Assembly (NCBI GenBank): GCA_028023455.1
Contig: JAQFVV010000284.1
Coordinates: 942,246-1,006,245 of the forward strand
DNA length: 64,000 nt
DNA from: Epiperipatus broadwayi
Taxonomy: Eukaryota; Onychophora; Udeonychophora; Euonychophora; Peripatidae
Direction: 5' to 3'
This document shows, in pieces, positions 35,962 to 49,074 of this stretch. The number at the start of each line of letters is the position of its first letter. Position 1 is the stretch's first letter. Below the pieces are notes generated by a model. It worked only from the letters and a program-made list of their open reading frames with translations, had not been told where the DNA came from and made no database searches. The position numbers and the translations under genes are program-made.

Positions 35962-36790
35962 ATCTGGGATCATGATGTAATTAGATTCCAACCAGTAACC
36001 ACTTAAACATTCACAGTAAATAGTGTAAATAATATTTCTCACTGCTGTCAAGGCAACCTTCACACCTTTTAATAGCAAGAATGGAAATCCATTCATACTA
36101 ATGGTCCATTGAATATATATGGACACTTAAAGATTGCAACTTGACTACAGAGTATGAAATATTCTTACTATGAAGTTTAAATAAACCTCTTTAAACATGA
36201 AATAAACATGTCACTATAATGCAGACTAATAAATAGTCATCTATAACATTACTTAGTGCAATACTTTTAAATTGCAATCTTTAAGTGTCCATATATATTG
36301 AATGGACCATTAGTAAGAATGAATTTCCATTCTTGCTATTAAAAGGTGTGAAGGTTGCCTTGACAGCAGTGAGAAATATTAATTACTATATTTACTGTGA
36401 ATGTTTAGGTGGTTACTGGTTGGAATATAATTACATCATGATCCCAGATTAGCTTTAGACACTATTTTGCTTATTATTTCTAAATAATACATGGGCAATT
36501 TAAAAGTATTGCATTAAGTAATGTTATCAATGACTATTTATTAGTCTGCATTATAGTGACATGTTTATTTCATGTTTAAAGAGGTTTATTTAAACTTCAT
36601 TGTAAGAATATTTCATACTCTGTAGTCAAGTTGCAATCTTTAAGTGTCCATATATATTCAATGGACCATTAGTAAGAATGGATTTCCATTCTTGCTATTA
36701 AAAGATGTGACGGCTATCTTGACAGCAGTGAGAAATATTAATTACTATATTTACTGTGAATGTTTAGGTGGTTACTGGTTGGAATCTAAT
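35938..36790. repeat. Satellite B inverted cluster
   Basis: About 35938-36272 is a plus-oriented monomer (GATTCCAACCAGTAACCACT..., TCAAGGCAACCTTCACACC). At about 36273 the sequence flips, and about 1.4 monomers follow in minus orientation to 36790, with an internal period of 359 bp (GACAGCAGTGAGAAATATTA at 36362 and 36721). The inversion point lies inside the monomer, at GCAATCTTTAAGTGTCC, rather than at a unit boundary. A (TA)n follows at 36793-36812. Confidence 0.9.
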
Positions 36791-36812
36791 TATATATATA
36801 TATATATATATA

Positions 36813-39800
36813 TTGTGATCTTTTATTTAGGTCCCTGTATTAAATAATCCAAAATTTTAAATCATAATAATATATCTGGCATGAAAATCTTAATGAGTGG
36901 CTTTCAATAAAGACTGTTTTGGATGCACTGGGAAATCTGCTCAAGTAGAGATATTTCAAACCCAGTGTAGGTTTGAAACTATGGAAAAATAACAATTTAA
37001 AAATATTATTATTAATTGAGAAATAAATATTGCTATTTTAGTTGTTGTTGAATAGCAATTGAAATAAATAAGTTAAATTTGTAAGACTTGTAAAATGATT
37101 TATTATAGTTAATTCTTAAGCATATATATTTTTTTTGTAGTGAATCCAAAGCTGTCTTGAATAAGTATGAGTACTTATTAAAAGAAAAGCCAGGTGGTGT
37201 AATGTTAATATATTCACACTTAAGATTATTCATGAATTTCTTACCACAATGCCTTGTAATAAAAACTATATATATTAAAACAAAGTTGTAGGGGGGAGGC
37301 GTGATTAAGAAAAAGAGAACTAAACAACCACACACTTCAACTCCGATCTTCTAACATAAGGAAGAAAAAAGCTAAAAATCAGAAAATTTTGGAATCTAAT
37401 TGAATGGGATTATAATATATTGCTATCTAAATATATGGACTAAAATCTAAAAGCCCTGCTATCATTTTAAGCACCATCTCCACGACCATATAGTTCCTTG
37501 GATTTATACTGGAGAAGGAAATGAAAGCCATGGGAATAATTTTTTATCTAAATAAATATTGCTTCAAACCCAGAAAATTTCAAGAAAAAGTAAGCTTTTG
37601 CTCATATTTTATTCATATTTTTAAAATCGCTTCTTTAAAAATGATGCACAAATTATTTATAGTTAAAATAAGGAGTTGATAATGTTTGTATTTCGTGCCA
37701 CTCTTATTATCCAGCAGAACAATATTGTGCTTGTAAATTAAAATCTCAAGAAAAAAAATAATAATTCGAGATAATTTTGAAGACAAGTGTTATGATATAT
37801 ATAGTAAATAAATTAAAAAGTCATTTTTGAATCATATAACTTTTAATAAAGTAAAAAATAATAATTGCATGATTTTATTATCTATTCTCATCTGCTGATT
37901 TTTCCTAGTGCCAATTTTGTGTAATGATAGAAATGAAGGATTACAGATTCATTAAAAATGCTCAAGATATCGTACTTGTAATTGGATAAATTATTTTTAA
38001 TAGTGCTAAACAGTTATTTTTTCAATGGAAATATAATACAATAAATCTTTACTTTTAAAATTTTACAGTACGAAGTGTATAAATAAGATTTTAAAAAAAT
38101 TGTTTGGTAACTGTCGCAAATTACTTAAAGTGTTACAAATCGTACCGTGGAGGAAAAAATCAAATTAATAAGGAATTTTTAAAAAAAGTTATATATGTTA
38201 AATGCAATAAAATTATAAAGTCATTTTCAAGGAAAATCATCTTGATTAAAATGTAAATAAAACTGATTTTAGTTATACTTCACTTGAAACGTTTACAGAA
38301 TAAATCAATAAATGTATTCAAAAAGTTTGTTTTGAAGATTATAATAACCGATAAAGTTAGTAAGGAAAATTATCTTGAGAAAAATGGATAAACTGATTTT
38401 AATTATGATACAGTTGAAAACATTTGAATATTGCTTATTATATGAGCATCAAACAGGATAATAAAATATATATGTGTTATCTGGAGTGTTTTCTCATCAT
38501 AATATTAGTTCTTATTATTTTAATCACAAGGATGTAATAACTTGGATGAATAGGATAAAGATTTAATGGAAGAAAATGTTCTTTTATTTTTTTTTATTAT
38601 TGCTGTGTTAGGTGTAATACTTATGTCATGTGTTATTTGGGAATTTTGTTTTTTAACATATATGTTTTATTGTGGTATATGGTCTAAAATATATTTAGTC
38701 AAAGGGATATAAAAATGTATAAAGATACATACATTTATTATTACACACATTTTTGTTGTTTTCCCAAGTAAGGGAAACATATTCTTAATGTCATTGATCT
38801 GAAAAGAGAAAAATATTTATCTCTTATAGTTTAAAACCGATTTTAGTGTATTTTATTAAAGAGTGAACATGCAGACATTTTGTCAAAGATATATTAGAAT
38901 GACCGAATTATTTTCTTATACAAAAGAAAATTTGATATAAGCCTTTTTCATTTTGTAATTTTGTACAGAAATGAACTTGTCCACAGTGAATACAAATGCA
39001 GGTTTGATCTTTATTGCTTAAATCCATTGTGCTCTCTCTAATAAAAGTATAGTTGTCATTTTAAAATAATTAATGATCATTTGACATATATATTTTGGTT
39101 TGTCTATTGATACATTAATGATTCTGCATTGTGAAATGGAATATGTATATCTCCACTGTTATTTTTAGTGTTGTTTTACCATGCTATAATATTTTGAGAA
39201 TGATTTGTGACAGTTTTTTGCTGATAGGGTGTTCCAATAGAATGGCATCCAGTAGATTAATATTAATATTGAGCATGGCTGATGGAGAATCACCTATTGC
39301 TGATTCCATGAGAGGAAAGTTTTGGAAGAGGCTGAGTAGTAATTAATCCTTGTTAGCATAAATAATCATAAAAGAAAGGATATCCCTGGTCTGAATTCTA
39401 TTTTTTCATGATGAGGAAAAGCCCACATGTGTATACCCATAGAGAGGTAGTAGAATTAGCCATATTATTATACAACTGTCATGTTTTATAGAGCCTCCCT
39501 TTTAGTGGTAAATCCCTCATGATGATATAAAGTTAGTTTTTCTGCAGTGTATGGTGAAGTATAGTAGTTCAAAATCATATGGCAAGAATAAAATAATGTT
39601 AGATTACAGAACACTTGTCTATCTGTAGTGTTAAAATAGTGTTTTATGATGTTGTAGGATCTTCATTAGTTGATAGACAAACCAACCCAAAACCTACTAG
39701 TAATTGTAGAACTTATAGATGTAAGAGCAAGAGATGCACATTGGCAGTGTGGATTTATCTTCATCGAATAATGATTTAACAATGGATTGGTAAGATCAGT

Positions 39801-40881
39801 TAAGTATTCAGTAATTAGGTTGTGGACATAGATAATGTTTTAGTGACATGTGTGTATTTGACTTTTGATGTTTGTTCTTTAATACACCAAACCTATTCAT
39901 CTCAGATATATAACAATTAAGAATACTATTTTTCATTCATAAATATGTAACATTGTTTAAACTAACAAAATTCATTAATGAAAAATGTGACATAAATGTA
40001 ATCTTTAAAATCAAGTTCTCAACCTATCAAATCACATGAAGGAAAGAAAATTAAAATATCAATCATATTCATTATAGAATGTAAATTCGTGAAAACAAAT
40101 GATACATGTCTTACATGATGTTTAACGTGATTCTACTGTAAATACTAAATCAACATTTTTATTATTTTCTTCTATTTTTGCTGATGTACTGGAAACTGTG
40201 CATATTCATTTTAATGTGTTCGAATATAGAATACATGTAAAAAATAGATTAACAAAATATACGGTTTATTTATTAAAGAAAAGATTTACTAAGAAACAAA
40301 CTTTAATTTTAGCCAGAAGAAGAAGAAATAAAGTTTTCTTTATTAATATAATTCGTAATTACAATATAATTATATATATTTTTATTACACTTTATTGGTG
40401 TTTGGCAATATTATAAAACACACATCAACTAAATAAATATAGAAAATTATTTTATAACTAAACTTCTAAAATATTAGAAATGTAAAATAAAATTTTATAA
40501 TTATCTGTGTTATATTAAATAAATTGGTTATTTATTTTCTTTTAAATAAATATTGTTAATGTTTGTTTTAAAAATTAAAAAAGTCTCTAATTCATTTGGT
40601 TTATTTATTAATTTTATAAAATCAAACTATATACAAACCCATATACCCACACACATATATGATATTATTTAATATCCTAATTATTAAATTAAAATACATT
40701 TTAAAATATATTGAGATTATTTAGAATATACTCATTGCCTTAGTATTTAAGGAAAGCCCTGAAGGGAGTTAACTATAACTTCTTCCTAAGTTTGAAATCC
40801 GAGGGTAACCGAAAAAATTGGTAAAGGTGAAGGTGAATAATTTACTATAAATTATATCTATAGTAGATATTTAATATTAAA
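36813..40881. other. Noncoding stretch
   Basis: No gene recognised over about 4 kb. A hydrophobic 48-codon frame starting MEENVLLFFF lies at 38566-38712 (plus). The open frame at 39131-39346 has no recognisable features. The part from 39100 to 39800 is slightly less AT-rich and may be an old unclassified repeat. Confidence 0.5.
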
Positions 40882-41018
40882 TTATTAAAATTGAGTCAAG
40901 CGCTGTTAGCTGAGAGGTCATTGCAGCAGCCTTGCAAACAAGTAGTTGTTTGCAGATGGTTGTGGGTTCGCATCCCGGCCGGTGTTATGACATATAAAAA
41001 AAAAGTTATTAAAATTGA
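40882..41018 (+). mobile_element. tRNA-derived SINE with 13-bp target-site duplication
   Basis: The body at 40895-41005 is bounded by the direct repeat TTATTAAAATTGA at 40882-40894 and 41006-41018. The body has an A-box-like TGTTAGCTGAGAGGT (about 40904-40918) and a B-box-like GGGTTCGCATCCCGG (about 40964-40978), in the order and spacing of a pol III promoter. It ends in an A-rich tail. A short element of about 111 bp with only a tRNA-like head and tail, plus exact duplications, is the signature of a fairly recent SINE copy moved by a LINE's machinery. It is not a functional tRNA gene because the acceptor stem does not close. Confidence 0.8.
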
Positions 41019-41130
41019 ATTAGGTTAAATTTTAGATTAAATTTAAAACATTTTATTCACAACATCCAATTTGAAGACTCAAGGTCTGATTATAGAGAGA
41101 TGTGCCCACCTTAAGATTTCGTCAGGAAAT

Positions 41131-41198
41131 CCCTACCATTACAATATATATATATATATATATCCCTACCATTACAATATATATATATATATATATAT
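41131..41198. repeat. 33-bp duplication containing (TA)n
   Basis: CCCTACCATTACAATATATA occurs at 41131 and again at 41164, each copy carrying about ten TA units. Confidence 0.9.
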
Positions 41199-42745
41199 AA
41201 TTCAAATAAATCTATTAACACAGTATCCAAATTTTAATAAATATATTCTTTACTGGAAGTATTTTTGATTGTAATTCTGCCAATCTTTATCAACCATCAA
41301 TTAGTACAAATCAATTCATTCAAATTTTCCACAATTCTGTTGTTTTTATATTAGCCAATTGTCTATTCATCAAACCCTCTCTATTTCTAGATTTTAGTAA
41401 AGAATATATTTGACTTGCTTGTTGGCTGTTAAATTGAAAGGAGAGAGGGGTTTCCTTGATGATTCAATTTCACTGAACATAGATTTTTTCCCCCCTTACT
41501 CTCTTCATGCTCCAGTCTCTGCAGTATACTAAATGTTGTATCTCTTAAAATCTAATGGACATTTTGTCCATCTCTTCTTGATAAAGGTTTTTTTCTTATA
41601 AATTCCATTTTATTTATTAAGGAGAACACAAGTTTCAGGGGAAAAATTGACAATAAAATCAATTATTTCATCGGGTATGTTTTTACATTTAAAATTTTTT
41701 TTTGCTTATCTAGGCCTTTAACTGGTTTATACTTCGCTATTCTGATGTTTTTCTTTGTCTCACATGTCAACATAAAATATATATAATAAAATGATTATTA
41801 TATCTCAAAATAATAAATTTGACTTCATTTAATAGATATTTTTATTTACTACTGAAATAAATTTTAATTGTTCACTTTTTGTTTTTATAAATATAAAAAA
41901 AAATCTTCAAAACAAAGACGTTAGACATCATCATTTTTAGAAAGATTATTTTCAGTTTATAAAATCAATGAAATCTTGTTTATTTCTGAATATTTTTAAA
42001 AACTTTAATGAATAATTATTTATTTCTCTAATATCTAATGAGTTATGCTTTTAAAGTTTGTTTTTTAATACTTATTGCAAATTTACAATTTTTCTTACTC
42101 GTATATATTAAGTAAATTGTTTATGTCATAGCTCCTTTTCAAATTTGCTTCTGGCCATATTTATGTTAGCTGCTAATATAACATTATATTTTTGAAAATA
42201 AAGTATTTCAAGTCAAAATAAGTTATTAATAATTTATATTTCTTGATATCCAATAAATATAGTGCAAATTATTTTTTAAAATAATATCTAAAACCATAAT
42301 AAATTTGCAAATAAACATATTTTTGCATCATTGGAAATTTCAATGTCATAAAACACTGAATGTTTTACAACCGTGGCAACACATAATGGCTGATCATGTC
42401 AGGGTGGGGCTTATGTCTATTGTAAGAGCGGGAATTTTGAATTTTGTGCCTTTTAATGTGGAATTTTCACCGAAAAATTTATTATAATAAAGTATACCAT
42501 TTTACACACATTTTAACATATAATAATTATTGAATAATTCACCAGGGCAAACTGGATAAAAGACATTTATCTGTCATTTGAAGTATAAGTCAGTTAAAAA
42601 ATCACTACAAAAAATATTTTCTTTGGGAATCGCTTGTTAAATCTTTATAAAATATTATCATTTATTCTTTTTGAATTTCCAACAAATATTTTTTTCACTT
42701 TGAATTTTTTTTCATGTACTCATGCACATCTAACTGATAATAACT
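41199..42745. other. Noncoding stretch
   Basis: No gene recognised. A patch at about 42355-42450 is less AT-rich and lies in an unremarkable 60-codon frame. Confidence 0.55.
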
Positions 42746-43970
42746 TAATCATCATCATCATCATCAACCATTATCAATCCACTGCAGGATGAAGGTCTCT
42801 CCAAGTTTAATCCATCTTTTTCTATCTTTAGCTTCTCTTCTCCACATCACCCCTGCACCCTTTCTTATTTCATCCACCCATCTCACATGTGGTCTCTTTC
42901 TGGGTCTTTTACAATCTCTCGGAATCCAGTTTAAAATTCCAATTGTCCATCTGTTATCATCTCTTCTAACAATATGTCCAGCCTAACTCCACTTTAGTCT
43001 TTTAATTTTTTCAATGAGGTCAGTAACACCTGTTTGCTCTCTTACCCATACATTGCGTTTTTGATCACTTCTTGTTATTCCCAACATGCATCTCTCCATA
43101 CGTCTTTGAGTGGTCAGAAGTCTCTGTATTGCTCTTCTATTAAGAGTCCAAGTCTCAGATCCATAAGTAAGAACTGGCAAAACACATTTATTAAAAACCT
43201 TACTTTTCAAACACATAGGCATATTTCCTTTTAGTATCAAGTTATTTCTACCAAAAGCACTCCAACCAAGTTTAATTCTATGATTAATTTTATCCATTAT
43301 ATTTCCATCTGTATTAATAATCTGACCAAGGTATTTGTAATTGTTAACTTCTAACTTATCATAATCAATCTTTATTTTCATATTTTGAGAAAATCCATTA
43401 AACATTACTTTAGTCTTTTTAACATTTATCTTTAGTCCTACTTTCCTACTTTCATCTGATAACTCCTGCAACATTTCCTGTAGCTCTAAAGCATTATTTG
43501 CAAAAACAACTACATCATCTGCAAAATATAAATGACTTAAATAATCTCCATTTACTTTCACTCCTTTAGCTTCCCATTTTAATCCACAAAATACTTCTTG
43601 CAGCACTGCTGTAAAAAGTTTTGTAGATATGGAGTCACCCTGTCTTACACCCTTTTCAATGTTGATTTTCCTACTATCATTATGTAATCTAATTGTTGCT
43701 GTTGCATTTTTATAAATATTCTTCAAAATATGACAATATCCTGGATCTACACCTTGATGATCCAATAATTAATCACTGAAGAAATATTTTTTAGAATCAA
43801 ATGCCTTTTCATAGTCTACAAATCCTAAGCATAATGGCAACCCATATTCATTTTTCCTTTCTATAAATTTCTCTCAATACCTGGATATGATCTACTGTAC
43901 TAAAACCACTTTTAAATCCAGCTTATTCTCTTGGTTGGTGGAAATCCAGTGTTTTATACAGAATTATTTT
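42746..43970 (-). mobile_element. 5'-truncated RTE-clade LINE
   Basis: A minus-strand LINE fragment of about 1.2 kb begins inside the RT. It ends at a 3' trinucleotide tail read as (TGA)n on the minus strand (CATCATCATCATC on the plus strand, about 42748-42766), characteristic of RTE elements. The 5' truncation falls upstream of an HQPRE...AGF block, as expected from incomplete target-primed reverse transcription. No target-site duplication could be confirmed. Confidence 0.85.
42764..43970 (-). pseudogene. RTE reverse transcriptase C-terminal part, broken
   Basis: From the 5' end on the minus strand: a KIILYKTLDFHQPRE block, a stop, and SGFSTVDHIQ with one stop nearby. Next are GFVDYEKAFDS (RT catalytic motif A), a TAA, and an open frame from 43765 to 42983. 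That frame contains GVRQGDSISTKLFTAVLQEV, then HLYFADDVVVFA (catalytic FADD), YLGQIINTDGNIMDKINHRI, SYGSETWTL-type text (YGSETWTLNRR) and REQTGVTDLIEKIKRLKWS. An in-frame TAG follows where Trp is usual. The same frame then runs on with AGHIVRRDDNRWTIGILNW and KRPRKRPHVRWVDEIRK to a TGA at 42764-42766. Motifs A and FADD are intact, so damage is limited to a few nonsense changes. A second family, distinct from the LINE at 26-29.6 kb (GVRQGD versus GVRQGC). Confidence 0.88.
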
Positions 43971-46900
43971 AATTTTAATATTTCTGTCTTACTAATATGC
44001 ACATATTTAATTTTTACTTACTTGCAAGTTTTTCGCAAATTTTAGCAGTCAAATAGTATTTTCCAGTACTTAATAAGCATTTTGAAATAACATTAAGAGT
44101 TCTCTTCTTCTTTAGACTAATAATAAAATCTTATATTAGATTTAAAATACTTTTATTTTCATTGCACATCATTTAAACAATATTTAATATTCATTCAGTA
44201 TTTTAAAAATTAGTAGCAGATATATTACAGATGATGCATTTACAGGTAATAGGTAAAAACCATGCATAAATATAAAGCTCATTTTCATGCATTTGTTGAC
44301 TCGCACACATTCTTTTTTTTTTAATGGGAGTTAACTTTCCATATAATTTTTAATGATTCTCCTCCAATTAACATGGGTATACAAATCCCATAAAAGTTTA
44401 TATTTTTGAGGATTGATTATTAATATTAAATAAAATTGTCCTTTAAACCCATACATACACATGTAATAAAATATAATTTTCTTACAGTTCCTATGTATAC
44501 TTTTATTTTCTGAATGGTTCCATTTTTCACATCTCCTTCTCATTATTAGTACACCAGTTAGAAAATTGATATATGTCTCCATCAGTTACCAGGATTTCAT
44601 TAAACTTCATATGAATTTATCACCAGGGAATATATACTTTTTGACTCCATAATAGAATAAATAAAGTGTTTTTAGTATTATAAATAATTTGAAAATACAA
44701 TTTACTACTTTACTGAAAAGATAATAAAATATTAAAAATAAGACTTTAAAATTACTTGATTTGAATGATTTTTACTTTACTTTGGATTTTTTCCTCCTTT
44801 TTACTGTATAACTTGATTTGAACACCTATCTTTTCCATTTGATTGGCTCCTTTAATATTCCCAGACAAACTAATTTACATATAAATTAACTGTATCTAAG
44901 ATTTTTTTTCTTAAAATAAATTACTTAATTAACTTTTCTATTAAAGAAATTTTATTTAATTCTCTATTTAACTACAATATTAAAATTATTTTTTTATATT
45001 TTAGTATTTAAAATATTATTAACAATTTTAATACTAATTTTAAAATATAAAATATTGTTTAAACAATACAGCACAAAATTTCTTTACAGTTTTTAAAAAT
45101 AAATGTATAAAATAATTTCCTACATTCCTGCTACTAAAATAAGAAATGAACTATATCAATTCTTATTAACAAGGAACAAAAATTAATTTAATCTCTCTAG
45201 AATATGTGTGAATAAAAATAAATTCACACACATTACAGGCTTATGACTTGATCCTGAACATTCTTAAATAATTGCATAATACTTACTTAAAATAATTAAC
45301 TAAAATTGAAATTATTTAAAACACATTTAGAACTTTACTAAATATTAAATGTTACAATTAAAATTCTTACTTTAACATTATATTCTTAACTTTAATAAAT
45401 AGTAACAAATTTTATACTTTAAATAGTACATTATAGATTACATTTATAAATTGAAGTAAGATATCTTTAAAATATTTTAGATAGGCTTTTTAATCAGTTA
45501 TACAGTACATTTTAACTTGTTTTATACAAGAAAATATTATTACAGAATATTTATTGGTAATAATTTAACTTTTTTATATAAAACTGACTATATTAATACC
45601 TTTTTAATAGACTGTGGCAAATGGCATGGTCATAATATATATATACTCTCATATTCCATTCTTGGTTCTCAGTCTATTTCTTCACTGTTTATAAAAAATA
45701 TATATCAGTAATATTTTTCAGTATAAATTGCATTATTATTTTGCTCACAATGCACATATAAAGTGAATTATGTATTAATAATTATTTTAGCAAAAAATAT
45801 GCAAAACATTAGACTTCCTTTCTCATCAAAATGTAACCTTAAACTTTTAAAATCTTTATTTATTCTGTTAACATTATCTTAAATTGTTCATTGAACTACC
45901 ATAATTTTAATAAATCCTGCAACTATAAAAAATATTTATTTCTGATAGATTAATTTCATATGTTTATTCATGAAATTAAAATTGAAATTTTCTTTAAATA
46001 TAATATTCACTATCATTTCTTTTATATAATTTAGATAAGTATATTTTTATTCTCTAATATTCACTATCATTTCTTTTATATAATGGACAAGTACATTTTT
46101 ATTTGGAGACACTGGTCTGCTATTTTCAAATAAATCCAGGATTGGTTTAATGAATTTTATTATTTCTTTATTCTTTAAAAGTTACATAGGAATTCATTAT
46201 CCAATTATCTTCTTATTTGCTGTGTATAAGTTATTTTTTAAAAAAAATAGTTATTAAGTGTTGATTTCAATACTTATAACATTTATTCAGTCATTTCTAG
46301 AACAATAGTATTAGAGGTTTTGTTAATGCATAAAGAAAATGTTAGGTTCATTTGAACATATTTTTAACTAGGACTACAATCTGATTATTATTTATAATAA
46401 ATTAGTGTGACTTCTCAAGTTATCTTTTTAAGAAAATAAGGTTTTTAGAATTAGAAATGGCATCAAAGTTACTGTTTCTAATATAAAAAAAATATTGAAG
46501 CAAATAAATTAGTTTTAGAAGTAACAGGGAAAAAAGCTTTATTTTATGCACATAGAAATTAAGCTGTCATTTATGAATCTCTTATTTATTGAGTTATGAA
46601 AAACAAATTAAAGTATAAAATAATTATATGTTGGACTATTTTTATCATCTAATATTAAATGTAAAATATCTTTGAAAACATTCAAACTTTAAACATGTTA
46701 AATACCTTCAAGTGTTAATATTAGCATGTGGGTTAACTTAGAATAAAATAAGTCATTTCAAGTAATACTGTTTTCTATTTTTCTTGTGATTATGGCCTTA
46801 CTAGTAGCAATACTGCCACATATGCTAGCATGGAAATTGAATCTGGACTTTTAGATTCGTAAATATTGGAATTAGATTATGTTTTAACTACAAAGCTATT

Positions 46901-48985
46901 ATGACAAAAAAAAAAAAAAAACAGAAATAAAAGTTTTATATAATTATCTATGATGGATCTTCTTAATTTCTTTATTTTATTCCAAAGAAAGTTTTAATTA
47001 ATTATTTCTGAGATTCTAAATTATCACACTATATAGAGTTAGAGACTAGTCCTAATTTTTTATGTTCTAAGGGACATTTTAATTAATCACTTTCTAATAT
47101 TATGACTTATCACATTAGATTGACTCATGGGATTCTTTGACCTTGCCATGTATTTTCTTTCATTTTTCTTCTTATACTTTTACTTCTTTATCCAATATTT
47201 TTGCTTTTACTCATTTGGATACTTCATTTACAAATGTTTTAAAATATAATTATAAGTTTGTGTTTTTTCAATCATTTTTAGAAGAGTCAAAGGTTTCACC
47301 AATATACGTTTTTTTAAATTAGAGGTATTTCTTAGAAGCAGTTTTTAATTTTCAATTCAACTTTAGGTTTAGATATGTTAGGAATTCCAATAGGGTATTA
47401 TGATTTTGAAGCTGTTGTATTGATTGAAGATAATATTCCTTATCCATCTAACATCTGACTTCTCAAATTCAGTGATGTATTTGTTGTATGGCTAATATTT
47501 AATAACTGTTACAAACATTCTGCACATACTTCCATAATTTATCCTCTTCAATTAAATTCACAATAGAATCAGAACAAGACCAAAAATAGAGTTCCTTATA
47601 TTTTCTTATGACAATACTCTCTCATGGCAAAGTCAAAATTACAATTTGCAAAAAACTTCCCTTAATGAAAAATATTTAGCATATGCCTCCAATCACCACA
47701 GAAATACAAACCATGTGATTATATTATTACTATGGTAAATAGCTAAAGAGATTTGTTCTTAAATCAGTGATGTAGAAATGATTTACTTATGTCAATGTTT
47801 TATCTATCAGATGCCACTAAGAAAATACTTAAATATAAAAAAACATCAAAATAATAACTATTACTTGTACTGTACTATATCCATATATGTCAGGAATAGC
47901 AGACAAACTAAAAAAAATATATCATCAGTATAACAACAGAAGTGCTTTTTAAAGCCATGGTCAAGTACAATTATTTCTAACATCTATAAAACCTAATGTT
48001 GAAAATACTAAAACCAACAATTTTATGTATGAAACTTCATTTCAGTGTGGAATTATATGTATTGGTAAATGCATTTGTCCATGATGGTAAGAACATAAAC
48101 TGATAATTAAAAAGTAAATGAAATGATATATCTGAACAGCACACCTTGTATATGCCAATAAACATATATTTCATTACACAAAAACAAAAAAAATAATTGA
48201 CTAAGAAATACAAAGAAGAAAATTTAAAGACATTTGTCACATGACAATGGCCAATCAGCACCTAAGTTGACCTAATGTGATAATTTGTAGTGTGTGAAAA
48301 CCACTAATTAACCTTGCACTTACAATAAAGTTAACAAACGTAAGAACTCATAGATAATAATGTGAAGTTTCCATTAAATATTGTCTTTAGAAAAATAGTC
48401 TAGTTAGTTAGATCATCATTTTATATTTAATATTCACAAATGTAGTGGTCCCAATTTGATTTCCTTGCTAATATTGCCACTGACAATGTCATCCTTAACT
48501 AAAAAAGAGTTGAATAATATCACTTAAAACAGTGTGTTATATACTAACGTGTGTGTTATGAATAATAACTAAATCTATTTAAAAAGTTTAAATAAAGTTT
48601 GAATTTTCCAAGAATATTAAACATTAATATTAGATTATTGGAAATAGTTCAACATATAATTACTATTAAAAGCACCATTATCATGAATTTTTAGACAAAC
48701 ATTAAAGTATAGAATCACTTTCATTTCATAAGAACTAATTAACAAAAAATACAAGCACAAACATAGACACTATATTCAGGTGTCATCATTAGTTTATTAT
48801 CAATATATAACATAAATGGATGGTTCCAATGCCAGTTATTATTATAAGTTTTTTTAAAAATAATAATTATAGCAATTTATACATATTTCATTTTTAAGAA
48901 AAACATTGCACTCCATAGAGAAATACAACAATAAAAAATCGTTATTGAACTACATTATCAATTGTTAGGCTTGAGAGCTAAATTG

Positions 48986-48987
<2 letters not shown>
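43971..48987. other. Noncoding stretch
   Basis: Five kilobases with no recognisable gene. It is extremely AT-rich in 44600-46700. Open frames at 44331-44582, 45517-45711, 47137-47322 and 48037-48261 have compositional bias only. A 54-bp duplication lies at 46001-46108. Confidence 0.6.
46001..46108. repeat. 54-bp tandem duplication
   Basis: TAATATTCACTATCATTTCT at 46001 recurs at 46055, and both copies continue to a TATTTTTATT-like end. Confidence 0.85.

Positions 48988-49072
<85 letters not shown>
48988..49072. repeat. Double (TA)n tract
   Basis: Two long TA runs separated by a short TAATATATAAATA interruption. Confidence 0.95.

Positions 49073-49074
<2 letters not shown>

Noticed and set aside
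39131-39346. Plus-strand 71-codon frame with a slightly less AT-rich composition.
   Set aside because: No domain, no splice-site context and no recognisable text on either strand.
40895-41005. A functional tRNA gene.
   Set aside because: The A- and B-box-like motifs are present but the acceptor stem does not close, and the A-rich tail and flanking direct duplication show a SINE.
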